Shown here piece after piece: positions 26,308 through 35,172 of a DNA stretch of 64,000 nucleotides (positions are counted from its first letter, which is position 1; every line of letters starts with the position of its first letter). Both the position numbers and the translations under genes were made by a program. The notes below the pieces were generated by a model. The model was not told the DNA's origin. It was given only the letters and a program-made list of their open reading frames with translations, and did not search any database. This stretch comes from Lentisphaeraceae bacterium (GTDB lineage Bacteria; Verrucomicrobiota; Lentisphaeria; Lentisphaerales; Lentisphaeraceae), in NCBI GenBank assembly GCA_021232515.1, contig JAJPOQ010000140.1, positions 1-64,000 on the forward strand, written 5' to 3'.

Positions 26308-26527
26308 AGATGAAAATATGCACATAAATTGTCAAAATACTTTAAACAATCGTTCAAATATTTTTACAGAGGATGGTTTTTGGTTAATGAGGCGATAAAA
26401 GGATGTGTAGTTTTTGTAAAAGATTGTATCCTCTGGACTTATTTGTTAGATTATAAGTGCGGGAGTTACAGGGAGTTTTATAATAGAGTGCGTTTGCCTT
26501 TCGAAATAAGAAAAGTGAAGGAGTGAT

Positions 26528-29119
26528 ATGAATTTTTATTCATTACTTCCTTTGAGTGCATTTATAGTCAGTGGTTTTCTACTTGCTTTTATATGGGCAA
26601 GAGAGCTAAAAACTGACTTGCAGAAAGCGTTATTTAGTTTGTTAGTGTGTGTTACACTGTGGACTTTTTTAGACTTTATTTTGTGGAATATGAGTGGCCG
26701 TCCTTTGCACGCTATTATTCTCCTTTACCATTTGCAGATGCCGACCTACTTTTTTATCGGTCCTTTTCTTTTAGTTTTTGTTCACAAAATGTTGAAGTTA
26801 CCTGATAATCGCTACTACAAATCGATTTTCTACTTGTCTTTCCTTGCTTGCCTCATTGGTTGGTTTTCGCCTTTAGTAACTGAGGGCTATCGCGAAACAT
26901 TTTGGGGTGTGACTCACTCACCGGGGCCATTATTTATTCCACTCACTTTACTCGTGAGCGCACTACCGGCTGAAATAGCCATAATTTTGACAATAAAGAG
27001 CCTGAAACAAAGCCGCAATAGTGCCGAGTACACACAGCGTTTATTGGTAGTTTTGGGTAGTGGAGTTGTTTTACATGTCGGTATGGCGACAAATATGTTC
27101 TTACCTCATTGGTTGGGCATGAAAGACGTTGTTCAGTTAGGCAGCTGTACCGTCGCCATTTTTGCTTACTTTCTTTATAAGTCAGTTTCTCGCTATGACC
27201 TTATTCCTATTTCAGCAGAGAGTATAATCCACGAGCTTTTTGAGTCATCTCGTCAAGGTGTTCTGATGGTCGATGAACGAGGTGTGCTTGTACAGTATAA
27301 TCGTTCTGCCGAAGACTTGTTGAGTGGTTATGTTGGTGTGACAAATGGCATGAAGATAGAAGAGATATTCCCTCAGAATTGTATAGATGATAATCAGCCT
27401 GGGTTTTCTATGGATTTATCTTCGCGCGACGGCTTTCCGTGTTATTTAAAAGTGAAGTGTGACCGCCACATGCGCAAAGGGCATGAAAATGGTTGGATTT
27501 ACACCATTCAAGACGTGACGAAAGAAAAGTTAGGTGAGATAGAGATTCGCGATTTAAATTCGTCTTTAGAAAGAAGGGTAAAAGACCGTACGGATGAATT
27601 GGCAAACTCAAATGAAAAGCTTTTACTTCAGACTAAAGAGTTAGAAGAGGTGAGTCAGTATAAGACTGAATTTATGGCGAACCTTAGTCATGAAATAAGG
27701 ACGCCGATGAATGCGGTTATGGGTTTTACGGACTTACTCCTTTTAGATGATTCTATAAAGTATGAGTCGATGAAGTACTTGAGGAATATCAAAAAAAGCT
27801 CGAATAACCTGCTGGATTTACTCAATGACTTGTTGGATTTCTCTAAGATTGAAAATGGTAAATTCAAGTATGAGTCCGTGCCGATAAATCTCGAGAACCT
27901 TGTTTATGAAGTTTGTGACATAGTTCGTGCTCGACTTGAGAGTAAGGTTGCGGCAGTTGAACTCTTAGTTGACTTAGATGACTTGGACTATGAGTTACAT
28001 GCTGACCCAGTCAGAATTAAACAGGTGATGATCAACCTACTTTCAAATGCGCTGAAGTTTACTTATGCAGGTGAGATACGTATAACCTTAAGTATTTTAT
28101 CAGATAAAAATGATACTCAAAAAATTCATTTCGCTGTAGCAGATACGGGGATAGGGATTGCCGAAGAGCAAAAAGAAAGAATTTTTAAAGCCTTTATGCA
28201 AGCTGATGGAACTACAACTAGGAAGTTTGGCGGTACAGGTCTTGGCCTAAGTATAAGCTCACAGATTATTGAAGGTTTAGGTAGTAAGATAAATGTTGAT
28301 AGTGAAGTTGATAAGGGAAGTACGTTCAGCTTTGACTTAGAGTTTACAAAGGGTTCGAAGCTAAAGAGAGAAAAGCTTACTAAAATTCCAAAGATATTAG
28401 TCCATATGACTAATGAACAGACTATGAAAAGTGTTTCGGATACTCTCCGCCGTGTAGGAGTGACAGCGACTCAAGCAAAGAACTTGAAGTCTGTATTAGA
28501 AACGGTACTTCATTTTGATTGGTTTATAACGACGGGTAAATTTTATAAAGAAAACTTAGAGAGTCTCGAAGATGTTCTCTTACCTTCAAATGTGAATGTC
28601 GTTATTGTCGATCCAAACTTCCAACGAAAATATACGACGAATATTTCAGAGGATCGCTTTTATAGAATGAGTTTCCCTGTGTCACCGATGTCTCTTTTAA
28701 ACCTGTTCTCTTATGCCTCAAATCATCAAGAAATCGATAAAAACGAAACTGTTGAAAGAATGAGGATTCTTATGGCAGAAGATAATATGTTTAACCAAAG
28801 TTTTCAGCGTGCTCTTCTTGAGAAGATGGGACATATGGTTATCATGGCAGACAATGGTCAGGAAGCCTTAGATCACTTTAAAGAAGAGAAGTTTGATATA
28901 GTTATCTTAGATATGCACATGCCTGAGATGAATGGCTTGGAGGCAGCGAAACAGATTCGTAAAATAGACTATAGTATCCCGGTTATTGGCTTAACGGCAA
29001 ATGTGAGTGATGAATCACGGCAGAGTTGTTTAGAAGCGGGCATGAATTGGTTCTTAGAGAAACCTCTCGACTCCTCAGCTTTACTAAGTGTGTTGAAGAA
29101 GGTACCTTTAGAGAGATAA
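26528..29119 (+). CDS. Hybrid sensor histidine kinase with 7TM sensor and two receivers
   Basis: This 863-residue protein has an N-terminal seven-helix membrane region (about residues 5-222, 7TMR-like), a PAS domain (about 230-335), a coiled coil, HisKA with the phosphorylated His388 in FMANLSHEIRTPMN, an HATPase domain (about 500-620: N-box INLLSNALKFTY, G-boxes DTGIGI and GGTGLGLSI), and two receiver domains. The first receiver (about 640-735) lacks the acceptor aspartate and looks degenerate. The second (about 747-860) has AEDN, Asp795 in ILDMHMPEMNG, and the conserved Thr and Lys. The downstream target is unknown. GAAGGAG precedes the ATG. The lipid-hydrolase-like gene at 29143 follows by 23 bases, probably in the same operon. 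Confidence 0.92.
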   Translation: MNFYSLLPLSAFIVSGFLLAFIWARELKTDLQKALFSLLVCVTLWTFLDFILWNMSGRPLHAIILLYHLQMPTYFFIGPFLLVFVHKMLKLPDNRYYKSIFYLSFLACLIGWFSPLVTEGYRETFWGVTHSPGPLFIPLTLLVSALPAEIAIILTIKSLKQSRNSAEYTQRLLVVLGSGVVLHVGMATNMFLPHWLGMKDVVQLGSCTVAIFAYFLYKSVSRYDLIPISAESIIHELFESSRQGVLMVDERGVLVQYNRSAEDLLSGYVGVTNGMKIEEIFPQNCIDDNQPGFSMDLSSRDGFPCYLKVKCDRHMRKGHENGWIYTIQDVTKEKLGEIEIRDLNSSLERRVKDRTDELANSNEKLLLQTKELEEVSQYKTEFMANLSHEIRTPMNAVMGFTDLLLLDDSIKYESMKYLRNIKKSSNNLLDLLNDLLDFSKIENGKFKYESVPINLENLVYEVCDIVRARLESKVAAVELLVDLDDLDYELHADPVRIKQVMINLLSNALKFTYAGEIRITLSILSDKNDTQKIHFAVADTGIGIAEEQKERIFKAFMQADGTTTRKFGGTGLGLSISSQIIEGLGSKINVDSEVDKGSTFSFDLEFTKGSKLKREKLTKIPKILVHMTNEQTMKSVSDTLRRVGVTATQAKNLKSVLETVLHFDWFITTGKFYKENLESLEDVLLPSNVNVVIVDPNFQRKYTTNISEDRFYRMSFPVSPMSLLNLFSYASNHQEIDKNETVERMRILMAEDNMFNQSFQRALLEKMGHMVIMADNGQEALDHFKEEKFDIVILDMHMPEMNGLEAAKQIRKIDYSIPVIGLTANVSDESRQSCLEAGMNWFLEKPLDSSALLSVLKKVPLER

Positions 29120-29142
29120 CAACACTCTATAAAGGGACAAAG

Positions 29143-30558
29143 ATGAGATTGTTTTTATTTTCTTGCTTATTTTTCATTCTAAATGCTTCTTCTCAAGAAC
29201 AGTTTTATGCTCAAAAAATAAATATACTAGAGGCTGAAAAGTTAAAGGTTAGTGTTAATTACTTTGATGATTTAAGTAGAAAAGCGATTGTCTCAAGGAA
29301 TAACTTTTCAAGCTTTGTTGAAGACCTAAAAAAAGTAAATGGCCGGGCATTAACAGGCCTTGAGATAGAGACTCTTCAACAACATTTACTTGAGCAAATT
29401 TATTTGCGCGAGTCATTTTATAAACTCGTTCAAACTTACCGTTACTACCCAAAGTATATTTCAGGGCAGACAACATTGAGCTTTCCAAATAGGTTGAAGG
29501 GAGGCATGCTTGCCTTATCTGCTTCTTGCCTATTAATCGATAACTACTTGCTTTGTCTCAAAAAACTTCAAGAAGAAGACTCTTTACGTCGACTTATGAA
29601 TAAAGGCGATGGCGGAGTTAGAATAGAAGCAGAACAACTTCAAGCGGTTGTAGATTCCTTTAACTCTAGAGAAAACCGGAAAGCATTTCGAGAAGCTTTA
29701 GAATGGTTTGAAAGTAGTTCAGAGACGGTAGATGAGTTATCTCAAAAAGATCCTCAAATGAAGTCTTTATCCGCTCAAATAAATGAAAGCCCTGCGACCA
29801 AAGTTGTCGGTCGAGGCAATTTATTTGTCGACTATTTTCGCAAAGCGGCAGGCTCTACTAAAATAGTAAGAGATAGCATTGTAAATATTGGGAGTAAGAG
29901 CAGTAACAGTGCTAGTAAAGTTTTTGGTAACAGCATTGGCGCAGTACAGTTTCGAAATGGTTTACTCTATGGAAACAAGAAAGTTGCAGAGTCAGTAAAG
30001 TTAAAACTGAAGCCTTTGGATATACTCTTAGAGAAAACACCTTTTAGACTTACAGATAAGTTTATTCCCGGCCATTTTGGACATGTTGCTATATGGATAG
30101 GAACAGAAAAGCAACTTAAAGAAGCCGGTCTGTGGGATACCCCATTTATAAAACCTTATCAAGAACAAATCAAAGATGGCTACTGTGTTTTAGAAGCATT
30201 GCGTGATGGAGTGCAGCTCAATAAACTTGATCATTTTTTAGATGTGGATGACGTTGCTGTTTTACGATGTAAGAATCATGATGGTAAATCTTCTTTAGAA
30301 AAGGCGATGCGCCAGGTTGGTAAAGAGTACGATTTTAATTTTGATGTAGAGACATCGGATAAAATTGTTTGCTCAGAACTAGTTTATCACGTTTTCCCTG
30401 AAATAAATTGGCCAACAAGTAAGACTATGGGACGCTATACCATAAGTCCAGACAATGTTGCTGTTAAAGCTGTCGATGGGCTATTTGAAATGAAGTATTT
30501 TGTTCATGAAGGCAAAGACGCAGACTTTGAAAAATATAAATCTTTGTTAGGTAAGTAA
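29143..30558 (+). CDS. Exported YiiX/YebB-like NlpC/P60 hydrolase
   Basis: This protein of about 471 residues has a signal peptide (MRLFLFSCLFFILNASSQ), a long helical N-terminal region, and a C-terminal YiiX-type NlpC/P60 cysteine hydrolase domain. The catalytic His lies in PGHFGHVAIWIGT (about residues 309-321) and the Cys in KIVCSELVYHVF (about 413-424). YiiX proteins are permuted P60 enzymes, of lipid or acyl-bond specificity where known. The ATG at 29143 follows AAAGGGA. The frame stays open upstream to 29026, but that part overlaps the kinase gene and lacks the signal peptide. The stop overlaps the next start (TAATG). Confidence 0.82.
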   Translation: MRLFLFSCLFFILNASSQEQFYAQKINILEAEKLKVSVNYFDDLSRKAIVSRNNFSSFVEDLKKVNGRALTGLEIETLQQHLLEQIYLRESFYKLVQTYRYYPKYISGQTTLSFPNRLKGGMLALSASCLLIDNYLLCLKKLQEEDSLRRLMNKGDGGVRIEAEQLQAVVDSFNSRENRKAFREALEWFESSSETVDELSQKDPQMKSLSAQINESPATKVVGRGNLFVDYFRKAAGSTKIVRDSIVNIGSKSSNSASKVFGNSIGAVQFRNGLLYGNKKVAESVKLKLKPLDILLEKTPFRLTDKFIPGHFGHVAIWIGTEKQLKEAGLWDTPFIKPYQEQIKDGYCVLEALRDGVQLNKLDHFLDVDDVAVLRCKNHDGKSSLEKAMRQVGKEYDFNFDVETSDKIVCSELVYHVFPEINWPTSKTMGRYTISPDNVAVKAVDGLFEMKYFVHEGKDADFEKYKSLLGK

Positions 30559-31325
30559 TGAAGTACATCCTCATTCTGTTTTTTAGTATTTCTCTTACAG
30601 CAGCAGAAAATGTTAAGTCCGAAAAATTTTCTTATAAGAGAGTTTTTAAAAAAGCTAAAGCTTCTCCTAGTTGGCCAAAAGATGACGTGCAGGATCAGAT
30701 ACTTTTTGTTAGGAAGCTGGCAGCGAAAGAGAAGACTGTTTCAGATCCCGTCTCGGATAGATATACCCTAACAGCCTATGGTGGGCCTATAGACTTAGTT
30801 CACTTTCTTATGCTTGCGTACGAAGCTACTAGAGACGAAATAAATATTAAAGATCGACTTTATAAGGAGTGGGTGAGTGAAGGCGGTCCAGATCATCAGT
30901 TTGGTTTCAACCCTAAGTACCCTTGTGAAGCACATCCAGATGACTTACCAAGTAATGCACTTGGAGGTTTATTTGGAACTGAGATAAAGCATAAGATGAA
31001 AAAGGAAGACTTTGATCTTTTCAAAGAGTTTTCAAAGTTTATAGAGCCACTAAAGCCTCTTCCAGATAGACTTGCTCAGAAATTTTCGCATAGAAGTGGC
31101 GTTATGGGCTTGAGAGTAAAAGAAACTTTTAAGCTAGAGCAAACTCGTTATATTTGGTTTACTGCAGAGCCACTAAACCAGACTGGGTTAATTAATGCTG
31201 TTGCATTGAGAGTTGATGGAAAGAAGTTTTGTAAGACTTTAAAAACAGGTACTTCCTGTTTGAGAGAAGCAGGCTTCACTCTTAGGAAGTACCGAGGTAA
31301 AACAATTCTGGTTCAGCGTTACTAG
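30558..31325 (+). CDS. Secreted protein of unknown function
   Basis: I do not recognise this 255-residue protein. A signal peptide covers residues 1-16 (ending TAAE). The mature part is rich in Lys, Phe and Trp and has no obvious catalytic motif. An invariant-looking GGPDHQFGFNPKYPCEAHPDDLPSNALGGLFG stretch occurs near residues 112-143, including a CEAHPDD segment that could bind a metal. It starts on the last base of the YiiX-like gene, so they are co-translated and presumably act together in the envelope. Its end overlaps the convergent Cys-rich gene by four bases. Confidence 0.65.
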   Translation: MKYILILFFSISLTAAENVKSEKFSYKRVFKKAKASPSWPKDDVQDQILFVRKLAAKEKTVSDPVSDRYTLTAYGGPIDLVHFLMLAYEATRDEINIKDRLYKEWVSEGGPDHQFGFNPKYPCEAHPDDLPSNALGGLFGTEIKHKMKKEDFDLFKEFSKFIEPLKPLPDRLAQKFSHRSGVMGLRVKETFKLEQTRYIWFTAEPLNQTGLINAVALRVDGKKFCKTLKTGTSCLREAGFTLRKYRGKTILVQRY

Positions 31326-31573
31326 CCGTCAGTTTCACTTGGATCGAATTCAAACTCGAACTGAAACTCGCTAAGTTGCTTTTTAGCTTTGATTTTACCT
31401 TTGCAAAAAGTACAAGACAATTGTTCTTCTACTTGAAGTGCATAGCCAGTTCTACACTGTGTATCTACGTTACAGTGTGGGCACTGAAAAAAATAACCAG
31501 GAAGTGGTCCACAGTGGCCCCCACCACAGCAGTAATCCGGGCTAAGAGTAATAGTTGCGCTTTCGGTCGCCAT
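31322..31573 (-). CDS. Small zinc-ribbon-like protein
   Basis: This 83-residue protein has eight cysteines, arranged as CCGGGHC (residues 15-21), CPHC (31-34), C40, and CTFC (54-57), which would make one or two zinc sites. The C-terminus is acidic. An AAGGAA ribosome site lies eight bases before the ATG. The function is unknown. Being small and in a gap between plus-strand genes, it could be missed, but coding composition and the ribosome site support it. Confidence 0.6.
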   Translation of the reverse strand: MATESATITLSPDYCCGGGHCGPLPGYFFQCPHCNVDTQCRTGYALQVEEQLSCTFCKGKIKAKKQLSEFQFEFEFDPSETDG

Positions 31574-31716
31574 TTAGTATATTTCCTTTTGTTGATGCCA
31601 GTATATTAGTACGAAATTGGCAAGATGCAAAATTCCTTGTAAATCACAAAGAAATTAACTATTTGCATCTTCATAAAATCGACTTATTGTGCACAAAACA
31701 GCCAAGGATTTATGAA

Positions 31717-32301
31717 ATGGAAGCCGTAAAAATAGCCAGGAAAACAAAAGAGACAGATATTTCTCTTAGTATTAAGCCGTTTTCTGCAAAAGAGTCTGTA
31801 CTTAATACAGGCATACCTTTTTTCGATCACATGCTATCTCACATAGCAAAACATGGTCGCATGCACATGGACCTACAGGTCAAAGGTGATATAGAAGTCG
31901 ACTATCACCATACTGTAGAAGATGTTGGTATCGTTCTTGGCGAAGCTTTCGATCAAGGTTTAGCGGACATGACCGGTGTTGCAAGATACGGTCACTTCAC
32001 GCTGCCAATGGAAGAAGTCCTTTGTACAGTTGCAATTGACATTCGCAAATCACCACACTTTGAGTTTAGAGTGCCAGACTGCTTTCAAGGAGTTATTGGA
32101 AGTTATGATTGTGAATTGATCAAAGAGTTTTTCAGAGCTCTTGCTATAGCTGCTAGAATCAACTTACACATAAATGTGGCGTATGGTGAAAATAAACACC
32201 ATATCGCAGAAGCAATATATAAGTGTTTTGGTAAAGCTTTTGCTATGGCATCCGCTAAAGAAGAACATGGCATACTGTACTCAACTAAAGGAGTTCTATA
32301 A
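31717..32301 (+). CDS. hisB: Imidazoleglycerol-phosphate dehydratase
   Basis: HisB removes water from imidazole-glycerol phosphate in histidine synthesis. The 194-residue protein is a normal monofunctional enzyme without the phosphatase domain. The metal-ligand segments are GIPFFDHMLSHIAKHG, GDIEVDYHHTVEDVGIVLGEA and ARINLHINVAYGENKHHIAEAIYKCFGKA. The ATG at 31717 is eight bases after AAGGA. The frame is open for 54 codons upstream, but that part has no family similarity. No other his gene is adjacent, so histidine genes are scattered in this genome. Confidence 0.95.
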   Translation: MEAVKIARKTKETDISLSIKPFSAKESVLNTGIPFFDHMLSHIAKHGRMHMDLQVKGDIEVDYHHTVEDVGIVLGEAFDQGLADMTGVARYGHFTLPMEEVLCTVAIDIRKSPHFEFRVPDCFQGVIGSYDCELIKEFFRALAIAARINLHINVAYGENKHHIAEAIYKCFGKAFAMASAKEEHGILYSTKGVL

Positions 32302-32405
32302 TTTTTCGTAAATTGAATTTGAATTATGTATCTAGTGGCGTTAATACAATGCCAAGAACATTTTTGATTAATGACTGATTAAAGAATTAACCCGGATAAA
32401 GTTTT

Positions 32406-32870
32406 ATGTCAAAATATAGAATTTGGTACGGTGATGAACCGGAATACAAGAAAGCGTCTTCTCTAGCAGAAGCGATTAAGTTTTTTAGAAAGAACCCTGA
32501 CTATGACGAGTCTGACTCTGGTATCGAAGAGTTGATGGATGGTGAATGGGATGAGTGGCTTGACGAGGATGATCAAAACATCCACGAACATTTATATATG
32601 TACGGTGGCAAGTCAGTCTACTTAAAAGTTGCTGAAGATGAAGATGACGAAGACTTCGATGAAGATGATCTTGATGATGATCTAGAGGACGAAGAAGAAG
32701 AGGAAGTTGAAGAGGAAGAAGCTTCTGACGACATCGATCTAGAAGATCGTTTGATGAATGTTATTGGCGGAAATGCTAAAGTCAAAGCTACAGAAGATGA
32801 AGATGTTCTGGATGACGACCTCGAAGAAGATGATGACGAAGACTTCGACGAAGAAGATGAAGACGCATAG
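32406..32870 (+). CDS. Very acidic protein with Asp/Glu-rich C-terminal half
   Basis: This 154-residue protein has a small folded N-terminal part (about residues 1-72: SKYRIWYGDEPEYKKASSLAEAIKFFRKN..., with several Trp and Tyr) and then a tail of almost only Asp and Glu (about 77-110 and 128-153), with one helical insert between. No family is recognised. Such tails can mimic nucleic acid, bind histone-like proteins or Ca2+, or act as a chaperone-like buffer. The single gene lies between hisB and a strong terminator at 32902. Confidence 0.7.
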   Translation: MSKYRIWYGDEPEYKKASSLAEAIKFFRKNPDYDESDSGIEELMDGEWDEWLDEDDQNIHEHLYMYGGKSVYLKVAEDEDDEDFDEDDLDDDLEDEEEEEVEEEEASDDIDLEDRLMNVIGGNAKVKATEDEDVLDDDLEEDDDEDFDEEDEDA

Positions 32871-32901
32871 TCTTATCAGATATATCTAATTAAAGGTTTA
32901 C

Positions 32902-32926
32902 GCGGGCTCACGGGCCCGCTTTTTTT
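32902..32926 (+). terminator. Strong GC-rich intrinsic terminator
   Basis: GCGGGC (32902-32907) pairs with GCCCGC (32914-32919) around a six-base loop and is followed by seven T residues to 32926. It ends transcription from the acidic-protein gene and stops two bases short of the antiporter start codon at 32929. Confidence 0.93.
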
Positions 32927-32928
32927 AT

Positions 32929-33978
32929 ATGTATACAATAGCCCAACTCTCAAGTAGTATCCCAGTAAACATCTGTTTTGTAGTTGCCAGTACTTTCTTG
33001 TTGTGGTTTGGAGCCGACTGGTTAGTCAAAGGCGCTTCTAAGATGGCCTTGTCGATGAATATCAAGCCTATCATTATCGGCCTAACAGTAGTTGCTTTTG
33101 GTACATCTGCACCAGAATTAGTAGTGAGTGTTACTGCTGCGTTTAATAACAGCCCCGAGATGGCTTTGGGAAATGTTATTGGCAGTAATATTGCCAATAT
33201 TGCTCTTGTGCTTGGAGTTTGTGCTCTTATTGCTCCTATTGAAATAAGTAGGGACTCTTTGAAGTCCGACCTGCCATTTATGGTGATGGTTTCATTTTTA
33301 GCTTATGTACTGGCAAGGTTTGGTAGAGTCGGAGACTATACTGGATTGGATCGTCAAGACGGTATAATTATGCTCTGCTTTCTCGTATATTTCCTTTTGA
33401 GAATTTTCTTCAAGAATAAAAATTCCAAAGAAGTAGATCCAGAGTTAGCGGAAATCATGAGTGAGGAAAAGTCTGGTTCATTGATCAATATTCTCCTAGT
33501 CATTGCAGGTATAGTATTCTTGGTAAGTGGAGCACGTCTTTTAGTAGAAGGCGGTGAGGTTATAGCTACAGCTTTAGGAGTGCCAAAGTTCTTTATCAGT
33601 CTTACACTTGTTGCGATAGGAACTTCACTACCAGAGCTAGCGGCATCTGCCATGGCGGCTCACCGAGGAGAAACCGACTTGTGTTTGGGGAATATTATCG
33701 GTAGTAATATTATGAATTTACTGATCGTTCTTGCCGTTACAGTGACTATAGCGCCTATAGCAGTTGATCCAGCAGTAGTTAAGTTCGAGTTACCTTCGAT
33801 GGTAGCAGTGGCTGTTCTACTTTATTTCCTATGCCGTACTGGTGGCCAAAAGCTTGATAAAAAAGCCGGAGTTATACTACTGTTAGTTTACTTCAGCTTT
33901 ATATACCTGAGTTATAAGCCACAGCCTAAGCTCAATACACCAGTGGCCAAGGAAGTCGTTCAGGTAGATCAGCAGTAA
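32929..33978 (+). CDS. Calcium/sodium antiporter (CaCA family, YrbG-like)
   Basis: This 349-residue protein has about ten membrane helices and the two inverted alpha-repeats of the cation/Ca2+ exchanger family: GLTVVAFGTSAPELVVSV...GNVIGSNIANIALVLG in the first half and SLTLVAIGTSLPELAASAMAAHRGETDLCLGNIIGSNIMNLLIVL in the second. The paired GTSxPEL motifs carry the ion-binding glutamates. The chosen ATG has no ribosome site, because the terminator T-run directly abuts it. The first helix begins only about 13 residues in, so a later start would damage the protein. It is convergent with the MlaD gene, three bases apart. Confidence 0.92.
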   Translation: MYTIAQLSSSIPVNICFVVASTFLLWFGADWLVKGASKMALSMNIKPIIIGLTVVAFGTSAPELVVSVTAAFNNSPEMALGNVIGSNIANIALVLGVCALIAPIEISRDSLKSDLPFMVMVSFLAYVLARFGRVGDYTGLDRQDGIIMLCFLVYFLLRIFFKNKNSKEVDPELAEIMSEEKSGSLINILLVIAGIVFLVSGARLLVEGGEVIATALGVPKFFISLTLVAIGTSLPELAASAMAAHRGETDLCLGNIIGSNIMNLLIVLAVTVTIAPIAVDPAVVKFELPSMVAVAVLLYFLCRTGGQKLDKKAGVILLLVYFSFIYLSYKPQPKLNTPVAKEVVQVDQQ

Positions 33979-33981
33979 AGC

Positions 33982-35172
33982 TTACTCAGCTTTTCCGCGG
34001 ATAAGAGAACTTGGATCTTTTTCTAGGTAGTCGACAAATGACTTTATAGAATCAAGGGTGACTTTGAAGCGTTTTAAAGTTGCAGTGAAGTCACCACGAA
34101 GACCAGCCATAGATCCACCAGCAGCTTCTACACTTTTTATAGCAGCGTGTATATCGCCTTCCATCTTATGTAGATCAGCTAAGAAAACCTTTGCTTGTTT
34201 CAGTGCTGCAGTTGCTTCGAGTTCAACTTTGTCGACAGCAGTAGCCGTTTTATCCAGAGCTTTTCTTGCGACAGCAGTAGTCTCTGAAATTTTTGCATTT
34301 TTGACTTCAGCCTGCATCAAATCCATAGTTGAATTGAACTTACCGACAGAAGTATTGACTTGGCTTGTTAGTCCATAGAGAGAAGTGTTTATATTCTTAA
34401 ATGTTTTATCTAAAGAATCATTAGTTTGCTTCATTATGGAAGTCATTTGCTTTTGAAGCTCCACTAGGCGAATCTCATCGATTTTACCATCTAACTTTTT
34501 AACTGTCGCTGAGACGTCTAATATCATCTGATTACTGTGAAGTAACACTTTTTGAATGTTTGGATCAGCAAGAATTTTATTTAGGTTGATCAAGGCCATT
34601 TTTGCTTCTATGCCGATACCTTCATAATCTACTTTAGCGATATTTGTGAGTGTTTTATCAAAGTTTGTAATAGCACCACTTAATAGGGACTTCATCGCAG
34701 GCACATAACCTTGCTTGTCTTCTATATCTACTTTGACTTCAAGTTTGCGGCTATGGTCGATGTGATTGAGCTCAATAAACTTTAGTCCTGTAGCAAGTGA
34801 AGATATTTCGATATTGCATCGCAGGCCTTCTTTCACTTCATCTTGTAGGAACTCGTGCACAGCCATGATTTTATCTTGACGTGTTTTATTGGCGATAGTG
34901 CTACTGAAAACTGCATCTGGTTCGTACTCCATGTCCACACGAACATATCTAGCCTTCCAGACGGATATCTTTGTAACCTGACCAATGGTGACACCCTTAT
35001 ATTTTATCGGGGCTCCCTTTTCAAGACCTTGAACAGATTCGTCAAAAACAGTGAAGAACTCATACTTTTGTTCAAAAATATCAGATAACCCTAAAATCAA
35101 TAAGCCTGTAATAAGCATAAATGTGCTTAGTGAGACAAATAAGCCAAGCTTAAGCTTGTTGGCTTCAATCAT
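33982..35172 (-). CDS. mlaD: MlaD-family lipid-transport (MCE) protein
   Basis: This 396-residue protein has one N-terminal membrane helix (about residues 9-30) and an MCE domain (about 38-110) containing VQGLEKGAPIKYKGVTIGQV and the characteristic beta strands. A long alpha-helical, coiled-coil-prone region (about 180-390) follows. MCE proteins form a periplasmic channel that moves phospholipids between membranes. It is the third gene of an operon with an MlaE-type permease and an auxiliary lipoprotein. Downstream is the convergent antiporter, so any ATPase of the system must be elsewhere. Confidence 0.9.
   Translation of the reverse strand: MIEANKLKLGLFVSLSTFMLITGLLILGLSDIFEQKYEFFTVFDESVQGLEKGAPIKYKGVTIGQVTKISVWKARYVRVDMEYEPDAVFSSTIANKTRQDKIMAVHEFLQDEVKEGLRCNIEISSLATGLKFIELNHIDHSRKLEVKVDIEDKQGYVPAMKSLLSGAITNFDKTLTNIAKVDYEGIGIEAKMALINLNKILADPNIQKVLLHSNQMILDVSATVKKLDGKIDEIRLVELQKQMTSIMKQTNDSLDKTFKNINTSLYGLTSQVNTSVGKFNSTMDLMQAEVKNAKISETTAVARKALDKTATAVDKVELEATAALKQAKVFLADLHKMEGDIHAAIKSVEAAGGSMAGLRGDFTATLKRFKVTLDSIKSFVDYLEKDPSSLIRGKAE

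Noticed and set aside
26329-26526. 65-codon plus-strand frame before the histidine kinase
   Set aside because: No recognisable fold, no good ribosome-binding site, and it ends two bases before the kinase start; most likely untranslated leader.
29026-29142. Upstream extension of the YiiX-like gene
   Set aside because: It overlaps the kinase gene and puts extra residues before an obvious signal peptide; the ATG at 29143 has a ribosome-binding site.
31555-31716. Upstream extension of hisB
   Set aside because: The family begins near the ATG at 31717, which has AAGGA at good spacing; the extra 54 codons have no similarity.
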